Positions 53,718 to 62,728 of a stretch of DNA of 64,000 nt are shown here, piece by piece; the first letter of the stretch is position 1; every line of letters starts with the position of its first letter. A model generated the notes under the pieces. It saw nothing but the letters and a program-made list of their open reading frames with translations, did not search any database and was not told where the DNA came from. Position numbers and translations under genes: made by a program. The stretch covers positions 62,001-126,000 of the forward strand of contig CAZJKE010000002.1 of assembly GCA_964546585.1 (NCBI GenBank). Reading direction: 5' to 3'. The DNA comes from CAZJKE01 sp964546585 (GTDB lineage Bacteria > Planctomycetota > Phycisphaerae > Phycisphaerales > SM1A02).

Positions 53718-53768
53718 TGATGTGCTCCTTGGTCTCAGCGACGAAGACAATGGTAGCGGATGTAGCAT

Positions 53769-55064
53769 ATGCCCATGACGCCGTACATTCTCGCAGCACT
53801 CTTTGCCATGTGTTCCCCGCCGGGCTGGGTCGACCTGTTCAACGGTCGCGATCTCACGGGGTGGACCATTGTCAACGGCGCGCCGAGCACATGGACGGTG
53901 CGTGACGACATGATCGTCTGCAGCGGCGTCCCGACCGGCGTGCTGCGGACGAATCGCATGTACGAAAACTTTGTTCTTGAACTGGAATGGAAGCATGTGG
54001 TTGAGGGCGGAAACGCCGGGCTCTTCATCTGGTCGGATCCGGTGACAGCCAAAGGTGTGCCGTTTACTCGCAGCATTGAAGTGCAGGTCATGGACAAGTG
54101 GGAGACCCCCAACTACACCAGTGACGGAGACATCTTTTCCATACACGGCGCCACGATGACACCGGATCGGCCACATCCTGGTGGATGGGCGCGGTCACTG
54201 CCATCGAAGAAGCGGTCGAAACCTTCGCCCGAATGGAATCACTATGTACTCACATGCGTTGACGGATCGATCAAACTTGCGGTCAATGGCGAGTTTGTCT
54301 CGGGGGGACATTCCATGTCACCGCGAAAGGGGTACATCTGTTTGGAGGCCGAAGGCAGCGAGGCGCACTTCAGGAATCTTCGCATCATGGAACTGCCGCC
54401 ATCGGCTACGCCCCTTCCTCCGCAGGACATCGCCGAGGTGGATGCGGGATTCGTGTCGATCTACAACGGCGTTGATCTGACCGGCTGGGTGACCGGTGAA
54501 GAGACGGCTGATCACTGGGTGGTTGCCGATTGGCGGCTGGAGCATGATGGCCGCGGCGGGGACCTCTGGACGCAGGCTTCCTTTGGCGACTTTGAGATGA
54601 TCGTCGATTGGCGTTGGACTGGAGAGTCGGTTTCAACCGCGCGGCCGGTCATCGAGTTGGATGGAACGCCGAAGGTAGGTGAGAGCGGTGAGCCTGTCAT
54701 GGTAGAGGTGCCGGACGCCGGGGACAGTGGCATCTATCTGCGCGGATCGAGCAAGTCGCAGGTCAATGCCTGGTGTTGGCCGATCGGCAGTGGAGAGGTG
54801 TACGGGTATCGAACGGATGCAAGCATGGCTCCGTCGGTTGTTGCCGGCGTCACGCCGTCGTCTCGGGCGGACGCGCCGATTGGGTCATGGAATCGTTTCC
54901 TGATTCGGATGGTGGGCGATGAACTCTGCGTTGACCTCAATGGCGTGCGGGTCATTGACCGGGCAGTTCTCCCGGGGGTGGCGGAAGTGGGTCCTATTGG
55001 CCTGCAATCACATGGATCGCCGATCGAGTTTGCCAACATCTATGTGCGGCCCATCGACCGATAA
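53769..55064 (+). CDS. Secreted protein with two DUF1080 domains
   Basis: A protein of 431 residues with an N-terminal hydrophobic signal. It has two tandem DUF1080 (3-keto-disaccharide hydrolase) domains, each opened by the family signature: WVDLFNGRDLTGW near residue 20 and FVSIYNGVDLTGW near residue 230. Domain ends carry the typical GYICLEAEGSEAHFRNLRI and VGPIGLQSHGSPIEFANIYV. Such domains hydrolyse 3-keto-glucosides made by dehydrogenases, or bind sugars. With the dehydrogenase-like genes nearby this hints at a 3-keto-sugar route. No strong ribosome-binding site is seen; ATG at 53769 or 53775. Confidence 0.88.
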   Translation: MPMTPYILAALFAMCSPPGWVDLFNGRDLTGWTIVNGAPSTWTVRDDMIVCSGVPTGVLRTNRMYENFVLELEWKHVVEGGNAGLFIWSDPVTAKGVPFTRSIEVQVMDKWETPNYTSDGDIFSIHGATMTPDRPHPGGWARSLPSKKRSKPSPEWNHYVLTCVDGSIKLAVNGEFVSGGHSMSPRKGYICLEAEGSEAHFRNLRIMELPPSATPLPPQDIAEVDAGFVSIYNGVDLTGWVTGEETADHWVVADWRLEHDGRGGDLWTQASFGDFEMIVDWRWTGESVSTARPVIELDGTPKVGESGEPVMVEVPDAGDSGIYLRGSSKSQVNAWCWPIGSGEVYGYRTDASMAPSVVAGVTPSSRADAPIGSWNRFLIRMVGDELCVDLNGVRVIDRAVLPGVAEVGPIGLQSHGSPIEFANIYVRPIDR

Positions 55065-55123
55065 CATCGGCTGGTCAGGTTTGCATTTCCTGAAAGGACT
55101 TGGATGGTCGATGACTCCTCTCG

Positions 55124-55990
55124 ATGGCCATGCCACCTTCAAAGCCGATTGTGAGTACCGTCCGGGGTGTCCGGGGCCTCCGCGGCGCTGACGAGGAAAT
55201 CGCGCGTTTGCAGGCTGCCCTTGGGTCTGAGCGGGCTGCTCGTGAGGATGCAGAGCGGCGTCTTGCCGAGCGGGACCAGAGGCTTGATCTTGTGCAGCGG
55301 CGCCTCGCGGAGATCACTGACCAGGGCGACGGGATGAACCCGCCGGCCTCGCGGGCGGCGATCATTGTTGGTCTGGCGAAACTCGCCGAGTCACGTGACG
55401 GTGACACAGGCGGACATCTTGCTCGTATTCGGCATTACACGGCGACGATTGCTGGCAGTGTGACGGATGCAGAGTCGGCTTCGGTGATTGCGGCCACATC
55501 GGTTCTCCATGACATCGGCAAGGTGGGTGTGCCGGACGACATCCTGCTGTTCCGTGGAACCTACAACGAAGAACAATTCGAGCAGATGAAGTGCCACACG
55601 ACGATTGGTGCGGACATCCTGCTTGAACTTTCCGAGCAACTCGGCCGCGATCGTTGGATCGACACGGCCATTCAGATCACGCTTGGGCATCATGAGCGTT
55701 GGAACGGCACGGGGTATCCATTCGGGTTCGCTGGTGAGACGATCAGTCTTCCCGGGAGGATTGTGGCGATCGCCGATGTCTACGATGCTCTGAGAAGTGT
55801 TCGGGTCTACAAGCCCGCGATGTCACACGAGCAGGCGGTGGCGACGGTGGTCGCTGGTCGAGGCGCGCACTTCGACCCGGAGATCGTCGATGTCTTCGTC
55901 TCCAGGCAGGACGAGATCGAGGATCTGTCCGTTCGATTGACTGATCAGTCCGCTTCGCCGGATCGTCGGCGGCCGGCTGCATCTGCATAG
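55124..55990 (+). CDS. HD-GYP domain protein with N-terminal coiled coil
   Basis: A protein of 288 residues without a receiver or GAF domain. A coiled coil covers about 22-65 and the HD-GYP domain about 75-270. HD (129-130, SVLHDIGKVG) is intact. The GYP motif reads HHERWNGTGYP (189-199), with Asn where most have Asp. It is probably a c-di-GMP phosphodiesterase, the second in the window. The N-terminal coil may mediate dimerisation or partner binding. It stands alone. Confidence 0.88.
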   Translation: MAMPPSKPIVSTVRGVRGLRGADEEIARLQAALGSERAAREDAERRLAERDQRLDLVQRRLAEITDQGDGMNPPASRAAIIVGLAKLAESRDGDTGGHLARIRHYTATIAGSVTDAESASVIAATSVLHDIGKVGVPDDILLFRGTYNEEQFEQMKCHTTIGADILLELSEQLGRDRWIDTAIQITLGHHERWNGTGYPFGFAGETISLPGRIVAIADVYDALRSVRVYKPAMSHEQAVATVVAGRGAHFDPEIVDVFVSRQDEIEDLSVRLTDQSASPDRRRPAASA

Positions 55991-56137
55991 CAGAGCAAGC
56001 ACCATCCAAGGAGGAACGCCAGCCAGAGGGCGTTGGTGATCAGGACAGCGGTCATGGGGGCATCATAACAGGATTGCCAAGGCATCATTGGGAAAGTTCT
56101 TTGGCGCGGTGTCGCATCTTGGGGGATACTGCGGTGG

Positions 56138-57208
56138 ATGCAAGACACATCGCGCAAGAGTTTTTTCCTGCGGTACGGGGCAGAGGGGATGGTCATCCCG
56201 ATTCTGTTGGTCATCTCGTTGACCTGCAACATTCTTGGATTGGTCCTCCCGTTCATGGAGATTGACGAGTTTCTCAAGGGCAAGGTCATCTACAGCCTGC
56301 CGCACTCGGTCAACCTCATGTGGACCAACGGCCTGTATTTCATTGCCGCTCTGATCGCCGTGTTTTCCATCGTCTTTCCGCTGGTCAAGATCGGGTGTCT
56401 CATTGCCGCCTGGTTCTTTCCGTGGACGGCTGCGGGTCGTGTCAAGTTGCTCACGATCATCGAGTTTCTCGGTAAGTGGTCCTACATGGACATCTTCGTT
56501 GTCATCCTGCTGCTGGTGCTGACGGACAGACAGACGTTCATTTCCTCGACGCTGCACTCCGGAATCTACTTCTTCATTGCCGCCATCACCATCAGCATGC
56601 TTGTCTCGCAAGGGATGCTCGCGCTCGCGGAGCACCGCCTGCGAGCAGAGCAAGGATGCCCGGAACTTTCCAAAGATCGGTTTTGGCCAGCTGTTGAACT
56701 TGGACTCATCGGCTGGTCGCTTCCGGTGTTGGCCGTCGTATCGGCCATTGCACTGCTTGCTGCCATCGACCTGCCATTTCTTCGAATCACGCAGGCGTTC
56801 CTGACTTCCTATGTCTACAGCATCAGAGAGGCTGTCATTGCCCTGTGGCAGGAGGATTTGTATCTGCTCGCCATCATCATGGTGGGATTCCTCGGCGTCA
56901 TGCCGCTGTTGCGACTTGGGATTCTCCTCTTGTCGTGGGCCGTTCCCATGCGTCATGTACAACACGAACGAGCCAAGGCATTGTCGGCCGGTGTGTCCCG
57001 GTGGTCGATGCTGGATGTCTTCGGAATTGCCCTGTTCCTGATCATCACCGAGGGACGGCAGTTCGTAAAGACTGAGGTGCAGCAAGGCATGTACATCGTC
57101 ATCGCAGCCATTGCGCTGAGTTACCTGTCGAGCATTGTCGCCGGGCATCTGCACAGGAGGTTTGGGGGCGAAGGCGGGACTACTTCAACAACTGCAGCCA
57201 CGCCATGA
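56138..57208 (+). CDS. PqiA-family (paraquat-inducible protein A) membrane protein
   Basis: A protein of 356 residues with eight predicted helices in two repeated PqiA halves, each with the family motif: GKWSYMDIFVVILLL and SRWSMLDVFGIALFL. The CxxC zinc knuckles of E. coli PqiA are absent, and no MCE (PqiB) or PqiC gene follows. In other bacteria PqiA is thought to feed lipid transport across the envelope. Its 3' end overlaps the convergent dehydrogenase gene by 29 nt. Confidence 0.9.
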   Translation: MQDTSRKSFFLRYGAEGMVIPILLVISLTCNILGLVLPFMEIDEFLKGKVIYSLPHSVNLMWTNGLYFIAALIAVFSIVFPLVKIGCLIAAWFFPWTAAGRVKLLTIIEFLGKWSYMDIFVVILLLVLTDRQTFISSTLHSGIYFFIAAITISMLVSQGMLALAEHRLRAEQGCPELSKDRFWPAVELGLIGWSLPVLAVVSAIALLAAIDLPFLRITQAFLTSYVYSIREAVIALWQEDLYLLAIIMVGFLGVMPLLRLGILLLSWAVPMRHVQHERAKALSAGVSRWSMLDVFGIALFLIITEGRQFVKTEVQQGMYIVIAAIALSYLSSIVAGHLHRRFGGEGGTTSTTAATP

Positions 57209-60203
57209 CATCGCGAAGTTCTCGATGATCGAGCAGCATGCCCATGGGCGGCATGGTGGAGTACTCGCCGTATCCTTCGGAGATTACTGCGCCGGGAACA
57301 AGCAATGATTGCTGCAGCGACCACTCGTCCAGTCGTGATGCGACACCGTCAAGCGCCGGCCCGGAGATACCACCGACGCCGCCCACTGCGTGACACCGCA
57401 AACACTGGGCATGTGGGTGATTGTGAAAAAGTTCTTTACCCCGATCCGGATCACCCCCGCGGCTGAGCCACCATCCCTCATTGGGGTCGCCAAAGGCAAC
57501 TGGGTTTCCAGACGCCTCTTCGTATTCTACCCAGAGTTCGACAGGAAGATCCTGCGGCGTGATGTTGGCAAGGGCATCCTCGTCACGACCAAGAGTCAGG
57601 ACTGCGGCCTGCGACTCACGAAGCGAACCGGTTTCGATGGCATGCACAAGGAGTGCAGTTGCGCGATCGCGATTACTGTCGAAGAGGAGGTCGCGGGCCG
57701 CAGCGCGGATCATTTCATTCTCGTTCGTCAATGACGACTCGATCGTGGTGGCGTCCGAGAGGTGGCGAAGGCAATGAACCCGAACAGCGATGTCCTGCTC
57801 GGGGTCAGCGAGCAGGGAAGCAGCGAGGTCACGCGGAACGGGTACATCATGCGAGAGAGCCGTCTGCAGCGCTGCGGCAAGCACGGGACCTGTCGCCGAA
57901 GGAAGCAAGGCAAAGAGTCGGTCCTTGAGCAGGTCGGCGCTGCGTGGCGAGAAGTCAACCGGTCGCCATGTCCCCTCCACTCGTTCCCGAGGCGGCGGAT
58001 CCCGCCATGTGCGAAGAACATCGAGGGCAAGGAGTCGCATGGACTCCGGGTTCGCCTCGTTCGAGGCGAAATCCACGAGGCCGGCGAGCCCGGAATCCGT
58101 ACCGAGCCGCTCTGCGGCGCTGATGGCCCGTCGTTGCCAAGGTAGTGTGCATGCCCTCGACAGCGAGGCGGCCAGATCGGCCATGGCACCCGTGATTGGC
58201 ATGTCGTGAATAGCCCTCGCCGCTTCGGTGGCAATAGCGGGATCGACATCCTGCAAATAGACGGCAACAATTGGATCTTCCATGGTCCGCAGTGCGAGCG
58301 CGGCGGCAAGGCGGGTTGACGACTCCTTTGCGCTCGCGACGCTCGAGAGGTCTTCCGCAGTTGCCGAACGGGAGAGTCCGACGACGGCTGCGTGGCGAAG
58401 ATAGGGGTCCGCGTCTGCGTTGCGGCGTGCAAGGTCAAGAAGCAGCGGCACAGCATCGTGATCGCCAAGCGTTCCGGCGGCGATGGCTGCGAAGAACGCG
58501 ACACGCGGCGACGGGTCGTCAATCAGTGGAAGAATGTCCTTCGCGCGATTGGTCGCTCCCGATTCGCCGATGATCTTCGCGGCCTGCGCGCGAATCTCGG
58601 CATCGTTATCTCCTAGCAGTGGCATGATCAGATCCATGGTGTCAGAACCGTCACGATCGATCATCGCCAGCCCCCACATCGCGTGGATTCGCGTGCGCTG
58701 GTCGGTTTCGTGCAGCAGCCCTGCGAGCGAATTCGCCGCGCCGCGATCAGCCAGCGCGTACTGCGCCCGCAGCCGAACGCGGCGATCGGCATGCCCGAGC
58801 ATCGAGACCAATTCATCGGTTAGCCGGTCATCGAATCCATCTGCGAAGATCGCTGAGACATCGCCGCCGCTCCTCTTCGCACCATCCCAAATCGCGTAGA
58901 CACGGCCGACATTCTTGACGCCCCACCCCCACCCCCAGTCGCTGACATAGATTCGGCCGTCGTAACCGAAGTCGACATCCGTGCAGAGAACATCTTCCGC
59001 AAAGGGATGCAGATCGATCATCTCGAAACCCGCACCCTTGGGTTCAACTGCGAAAGAGAGAACATCGCTGTACGAAGCTGCACCGCGAAAGTCGCACATG
59101 AAGAAGTGGTCGTCGTATCGATCGGTCAATCCCCTGCCTGGATACGCCACCAGTCCCGAAGGCCCAGAACCGATTGTGGCGACCGCCGGAAGTAACCACG
59201 CCGAGCGATCGTTGGCCGCCGGATCCCACGCGTTCTCCTGCACCCACGGCCCGCGAAGGTTGTCGCCCTCAAGCGTCTGGTACTCCATCCGCCACCCTGT
59301 CTCGCCGCCGTCAACACAGTAGACAAGTCGTGCCTTGTCGCCCGCATCGGAGTTGTTGTCGCCGGTGAACAGGTTGCCGTACTCATCGAAGGCAAGTTCC
59401 TGGGGGTTGCGAAGACCGTGGTGGAACACTTCGATGCCGCTGCCGTCCCGCTCGCTGCGGAAGACAGCGCCGCTACCGGGGCTGTGCATCGTGCCGTTGT
59501 CGGTTTCGAGGTGGTATCCGCGGTCGCCGATCGACCAGTAGATGCGGCCGTCCAGTCCGAGCGCAAGGCCGTGCATGTCATGCCCGAGCAGAGCGATTCG
59601 AACGCCGAAGCCCTGGTAGACCGAAGTGCGTTCGTCGGCGATGCCGTCATCGTCGGTGTCGCGAAGTCTCCACAGGTGTGGGATATTCGTGTACCAGAGG
59701 TCTCCGTCAATCGCCAGGAGGCCCGAGCCAAGTCCGTCAAGAGGCGTATTGAAGCCGTCGGCGAAGATCGTTGATGTGTCAAAGACACCGTCGCCATCAA
59801 TGTCTTCGAGGCGGCGGATGCGATCGTCGTATTGGGAGTAGTACGCCATGCCGCCTTCTCGCTGATCAGCCCATCGCTCGTACATCGAGAGCCGGTCTTC
59901 GACAGTTTGCGAGGCAACATCGTCGAGGAGCCAGAATGGACTCGTGCGGTTGTCTTCGACGCCGCGGTTGACTCGCTGGCTTTCGGCCACGTACATCCGG
60001 CCCTGTTCATCGAAGCAGATGGCAATTGGATCTTCCAGGAGCGGTTCCGCGGCCACGAGCTCCTTTGACAAACCCTCCGCGATGATCATGGACTCCATCG
60101 CCTCCCGAGGAGTCGGATTCGGTCCATCGGCCGCAAGCACTGCTGTGACGATTGTCGTCAGGACCACGACAAATCCTGGGGCAGTCGGTTGAAGTTCTCG
60201 CAC
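57180..60203 (-). CDS. PVC-type dehydrogenase with HEAT repeats and C-terminal cytochrome c
   Basis: A periplasmic protein of 1007 residues, start GTG at 60203. After the signal peptide (TTIVTAVLAAD) comes a propeller dehydrogenase domain (about 35-450; PIAICFDEQGRMYVAE, DMHGLALGLDGRIYWSIGDR), HEAT-like helical repeats (about 470-860) and a class I cytochrome c domain (about 900-1007, haem CLRCH, distal Met in YSTMPPMG). This three-part layout is typical of large planctomycete and verrucomicrobial families of unknown substrate. The gene overlaps the M24 peptidase gene by 46 nt at its start. Confidence 0.9.
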   Translation of the reverse strand: MRELQPTAPGFVVVLTTIVTAVLAADGPNPTPREAMESMIIAEGLSKELVAAEPLLEDPIAICFDEQGRMYVAESQRVNRGVEDNRTSPFWLLDDVASQTVEDRLSMYERWADQREGGMAYYSQYDDRIRRLEDIDGDGVFDTSTIFADGFNTPLDGLGSGLLAIDGDLWYTNIPHLWRLRDTDDDGIADERTSVYQGFGVRIALLGHDMHGLALGLDGRIYWSIGDRGYHLETDNGTMHSPGSGAVFRSERDGSGIEVFHHGLRNPQELAFDEYGNLFTGDNNSDAGDKARLVYCVDGGETGWRMEYQTLEGDNLRGPWVQENAWDPAANDRSAWLLPAVATIGSGPSGLVAYPGRGLTDRYDDHFFMCDFRGAASYSDVLSFAVEPKGAGFEMIDLHPFAEDVLCTDVDFGYDGRIYVSDWGWGWGVKNVGRVYAIWDGAKRSGGDVSAIFADGFDDRLTDELVSMLGHADRRVRLRAQYALADRGAANSLAGLLHETDQRTRIHAMWGLAMIDRDGSDTMDLIMPLLGDNDAEIRAQAAKIIGESGATNRAKDILPLIDDPSPRVAFFAAIAAGTLGDHDAVPLLLDLARRNADADPYLRHAAVVGLSRSATAEDLSSVASAKESSTRLAAALALRTMEDPIVAVYLQDVDPAIATEAARAIHDMPITGAMADLAASLSRACTLPWQRRAISAAERLGTDSGLAGLVDFASNEANPESMRLLALDVLRTWRDPPPRERVEGTWRPVDFSPRSADLLKDRLFALLPSATGPVLAAALQTALSHDVPVPRDLAASLLADPEQDIAVRVHCLRHLSDATTIESSLTNENEMIRAAARDLLFDSNRDRATALLVHAIETGSLRESQAAVLTLGRDEDALANITPQDLPVELWVEYEEASGNPVAFGDPNEGWWLSRGGDPDRGKELFHNHPHAQCLRCHAVGGVGGISGPALDGVASRLDEWSLQQSLLVPGAVISEGYGEYSTMPPMGMLLDHRELRDVMAWLQLLK

Positions 60204-61279
60204 CCGTCTCTGGTGACGAGCACCATGTCTTCGACGCGCACGCCGCCAATACCGCTCGCGTAGAGACCGGGTTCGATGGTGAGCACATCGCCTTGCAAGA
60301 GGTCTGGTCCGGCGCGATCCAGCAGTGGTGATTCGTGGACATCGAGTCCGATCCCGTGTCCTGTGCCATGCGGCATCGAGGGTTGGCCTTCGCCGAAACC
60401 GTGCTCCGCGAGAACCCGCAGCGTCTCCAGATGTATTGCTTCGCCGGAAATGCCGGGCCTGACTGCAGCGGTGGCCGCTGCCTTGGCTGCGACGACGGCC
60501 GCATGCATCGACTTGATTTCTGTTGGAATCGTTCCGTTGACGACGGTGCGTGTGCAGTCACCGTTGTAGAGCGTGGCGCGGTCCATCGGAAAGATGTCGA
60601 TGATGACTGGTTCACCGGTGCGGAGAGGCCCGCTACCCAGATCGTGACAGTCGCTTCCTTGCGGCCCGCCGGCAACAATGCTCGGAGCGTTCGAAAAGTT
60701 CCTTTCGAGCAGGAAGGTATCGATCATCGCCCTGAGGCGTTCCGATGTCAGCGGTTGCCCGTCGTGCAGAAGTGAGCCGTCGTCGTTGGCCTCTGCCAGC
60801 CCCACCGTCGTGCAGGCCATGTTCATGACCGCTTCGGTGACAGATTGTGCATGCCGGAGGTTCTCACACTCGACGCTGTCCTTTACCCGCCGATCGGCGA
60901 CCCCGATGTCTGCGTCAAGCACTACCTCGATACCAGCCTCTTCGATGGTTCGGGTGACGAGAAGGGGGAGTGTCCTGTCCGCGATGACTCGGGAGACACC
61001 TCCGCGGCGCAGGCACTCGGCGGCTACTTGGGCGACCACGGTCCCGCGGTCACCACTCAGGCCTTCCTCGGGTGCGAACTCGCCGTACCCAGCGACGCGA
61101 TCGACGCTGGCATCGCGCGATGCCCGGTCGATTTCGATTTCCCGCAGAATCAGTGTTCGCGATCCATCTGGAAGTTCAACCAGCGCTACCGGGTCATGTA
61201 CGAGAAACTGGATCGCCCTATACAGCGACCGATTCGACCCCGGGTTCCCGACCATGACTCGCGCTTCACCGTTTCCCAT
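60158..61279 (-). CDS. M24 family metallopeptidase (Xaa-Pro aminopeptidase-like)
   Basis: A protein of 373 residues with an N-terminal creatinase-like domain and a pita-bread catalytic domain. All five dimetal ligands are seen: VIIDIFPMD (Asp), YNGDCTRTV (Asp), MPHGTGHGIGLDVHE (His), LTIEPGLY (Glu) and GVRVEDMVLV (Glu). It removes residues before proline or is a related dipeptidase. Start candidates are ATG 61279 and 61255 and a GTG at 61330; none has a clear ribosome-binding site. The gene lies just after tRNA-Ala on the same strand. Confidence 0.92.
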   Translation of the reverse strand: MGNGEARVMVGNPGSNRSLYRAIQFLVHDPVALVELPDGSRTLILREIEIDRASRDASVDRVAGYGEFAPEEGLSGDRGTVVAQVAAECLRRGGVSRVIADRTLPLLVTRTIEEAGIEVVLDADIGVADRRVKDSVECENLRHAQSVTEAVMNMACTTVGLAEANDDGSLLHDGQPLTSERLRAMIDTFLLERNFSNAPSIVAGGPQGSDCHDLGSGPLRTGEPVIIDIFPMDRATLYNGDCTRTVVNGTIPTEIKSMHAAVVAAKAAATAAVRPGISGEAIHLETLRVLAEHGFGEGQPSMPHGTGHGIGLDVHESPLLDRAGPDLLQGDVLTIEPGLYASGIGGVRVEDMVLVTRDGCENFNRLPQDLSWS

Positions 61280-61346
61280 CGACGCGGCAGTGTACCGGAC
61301 ACCCTGGAAAGTAGAACGGGTGTCCGACACCCTGCTTTGTTCTTAG

Positions 61347-61419
<73 letters not shown>

Positions 61420-61449
61420 AAAATGGTCTGCACAATCAACGCAACGGCG

Positions 61450-61779
61450 TTACATCGCTGCATCAATCGCTGCGGCGAGATCCGCCTTGGCGGTGATGCC
61501 GGAGAATCTGTTTGTGATCTCGCCATCCTTGAAGACAAAGATCGTAGGGATGGACTGAATGCCGTACTGCATCGCGGTCTCGCGACTGTCGTCAATGTCC
61601 ATCTTGCCAACCTTCGCCTTGCCTTCAAAATCACCTGCCAACTCATCGATCGTCGGGCCAAGTGCACGGCAGGGACCACACCACTCGGCCCAGAAGTCCA
61701 CCAGAACAGGTTGCTTTGATTCCAGCACCTCGCTCTGGAAGTTCGCATCCGTAAATTCTGCAACAGCATCGCTTGCCAC
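61450..61779 (-). CDS. trxA: Thioredoxin
   Basis: A classical thioredoxin of 109 residues with active site WCGPC (C34, C37), the buried Asp (VLVDFWAEW) and the cis-Pro in SIPTIFVF. It is a cytoplasmic disulfide reductase for ribonucleotide reductase, peroxiredoxins and other partners. The start is GTG at 61779, with a strong AGGAGA upstream; the ATG at 61821 would add an Arg-rich extension foreign to the family. It lies 64 nt after folP. Confidence 0.96.
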   Translation of the reverse strand: MASDAVAEFTDANFQSEVLESKQPVLVDFWAEWCGPCRALGPTIDELAGDFEGKAKVGKMDIDDSRETAMQYGIQSIPTIFVFKDGEITNRFSGITAKADLAAAIDAAM

Positions 61780-61843
61780 GGGAAATCTCCTGTCCTTTGA
61801 ACCTCGTACGAAGGTGGACATGGTACCACGGGGTCGGGAGAGG

Positions 61844-62710
61844 TCAAAGTGCCGCGGCAACATCCAGCAGTTCGATCAGGTGGTGATGCCTTCGTACATC
61901 GTGCACGCGAAAGAGCTGAACGCCGCCCAACATCATCATGGCCGCAGCCGCAGCCGACACTCCATCACGCTCTTCTGCATCGGCGATGCCCGCAACAGCC
62001 CCAAGAAAACTCTTGCGGCTGGCACCCCCCCATACCGGCAGGCCAACCCCGACAAACTCCTCCATCCGCCGCATCAACTCCCAGTTCTGCCGCACACTCT
62101 TACCGAAACCGAGCCCGGGGTCGATCGCAATGCACTCCCGGGACATGCCCGCTTCCACCGCAGCCGCGACCCGGCCTTCCAGAAAACGCTGAACCGTCTG
62201 CACGATGTCGTCCCCGGCACACTGCGGTTCCTCGGCATAGTCGGTCGAGAACTGGTCATCAGGGGGTGCAGCGACGCGGTGCATGAGCACCATTCCCGCT
62301 CTTCTGTCCGCAACGAAGGGCAACATGTCGCCGTCCTCCGTACCCGCTGACACATCGTTGACAATGGAGACGCCCGCTTCCACCGCTGCCTCAGCCACTT
62401 CCACACGCGTTGTGTCAATCGACAGAGGCACTGTGCCACGCAATCCACGAATGACCGGCAACACACGATTGATCTGTTCCTGCTCCGATACCCGCGAGGC
62501 GCCCGGGCGGGTAGACTCGCCGCCAATATCGATGATGGCAGCACCTTCCTCCACAAGATCCCTGCCGCGGGACACGGCCGCAGCGGCGTCAATGTACTTG
62601 CCGCCATCGCTGAAACTGTCCGGCGTGACATTGAGAATGCCAACGAGTACAGGACGCCTCAAATCGATGGTCCCATCGCAACACTGCCAGGTCGTTGATG
62701 CGGCGGCCAT
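61844..62710 (-). CDS. folP: Dihydropteroate synthase FolP
   Basis: A TIM-barrel enzyme of 288 residues joining pterin pyrophosphate and p-aminobenzoate in folate synthesis. All family motifs are seen: GILNVTPDSFSDGG, IIDIGGESTRPG, LSIDTTRVEV, IVNDVSAG, AIDPGLGFGKS, WGGASRKSFLG and VHDVRRH. It is divergent from the antiporter-like gene with an 18-nt spacer, so the promoters must overlap coding sequence or the true starts differ. Long upstream frames (to 63091) are antisense shadows. Confidence 0.96.
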   Translation of the reverse strand: MAAASTTWQCCDGTIDLRRPVLVGILNVTPDSFSDGGKYIDAAAAVSRGRDLVEEGAAIIDIGGESTRPGASRVSEQEQINRVLPVIRGLRGTVPLSIDTTRVEVAEAAVEAGVSIVNDVSAGTEDGDMLPFVADRRAGMVLMHRVAAPPDDQFSTDYAEEPQCAGDDIVQTVQRFLEGRVAAAVEAGMSRECIAIDPGLGFGKSVRQNWELMRRMEEFVGVGLPVWGGASRKSFLGAVAGIADAEERDGVSAAAAAMMMLGGVQLFRVHDVRRHHHLIELLDVAAAL

Positions 62711-62728
62711 GCCGTGGAGCGTAGCACG

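Noticed and set aside
55945..56055. Possible 36-residue membrane peptide on the minus strand
   Set aside because: One hydrophobic stretch is present, but there is no ribosome-binding site and it overlaps the HD-GYP 3' end; evidence is too weak.
56063..57154. Open frame of 363 codons on the minus strand
   Set aside because: Reverse of the PqiA membrane helices; very rich in polar residues and without signature.
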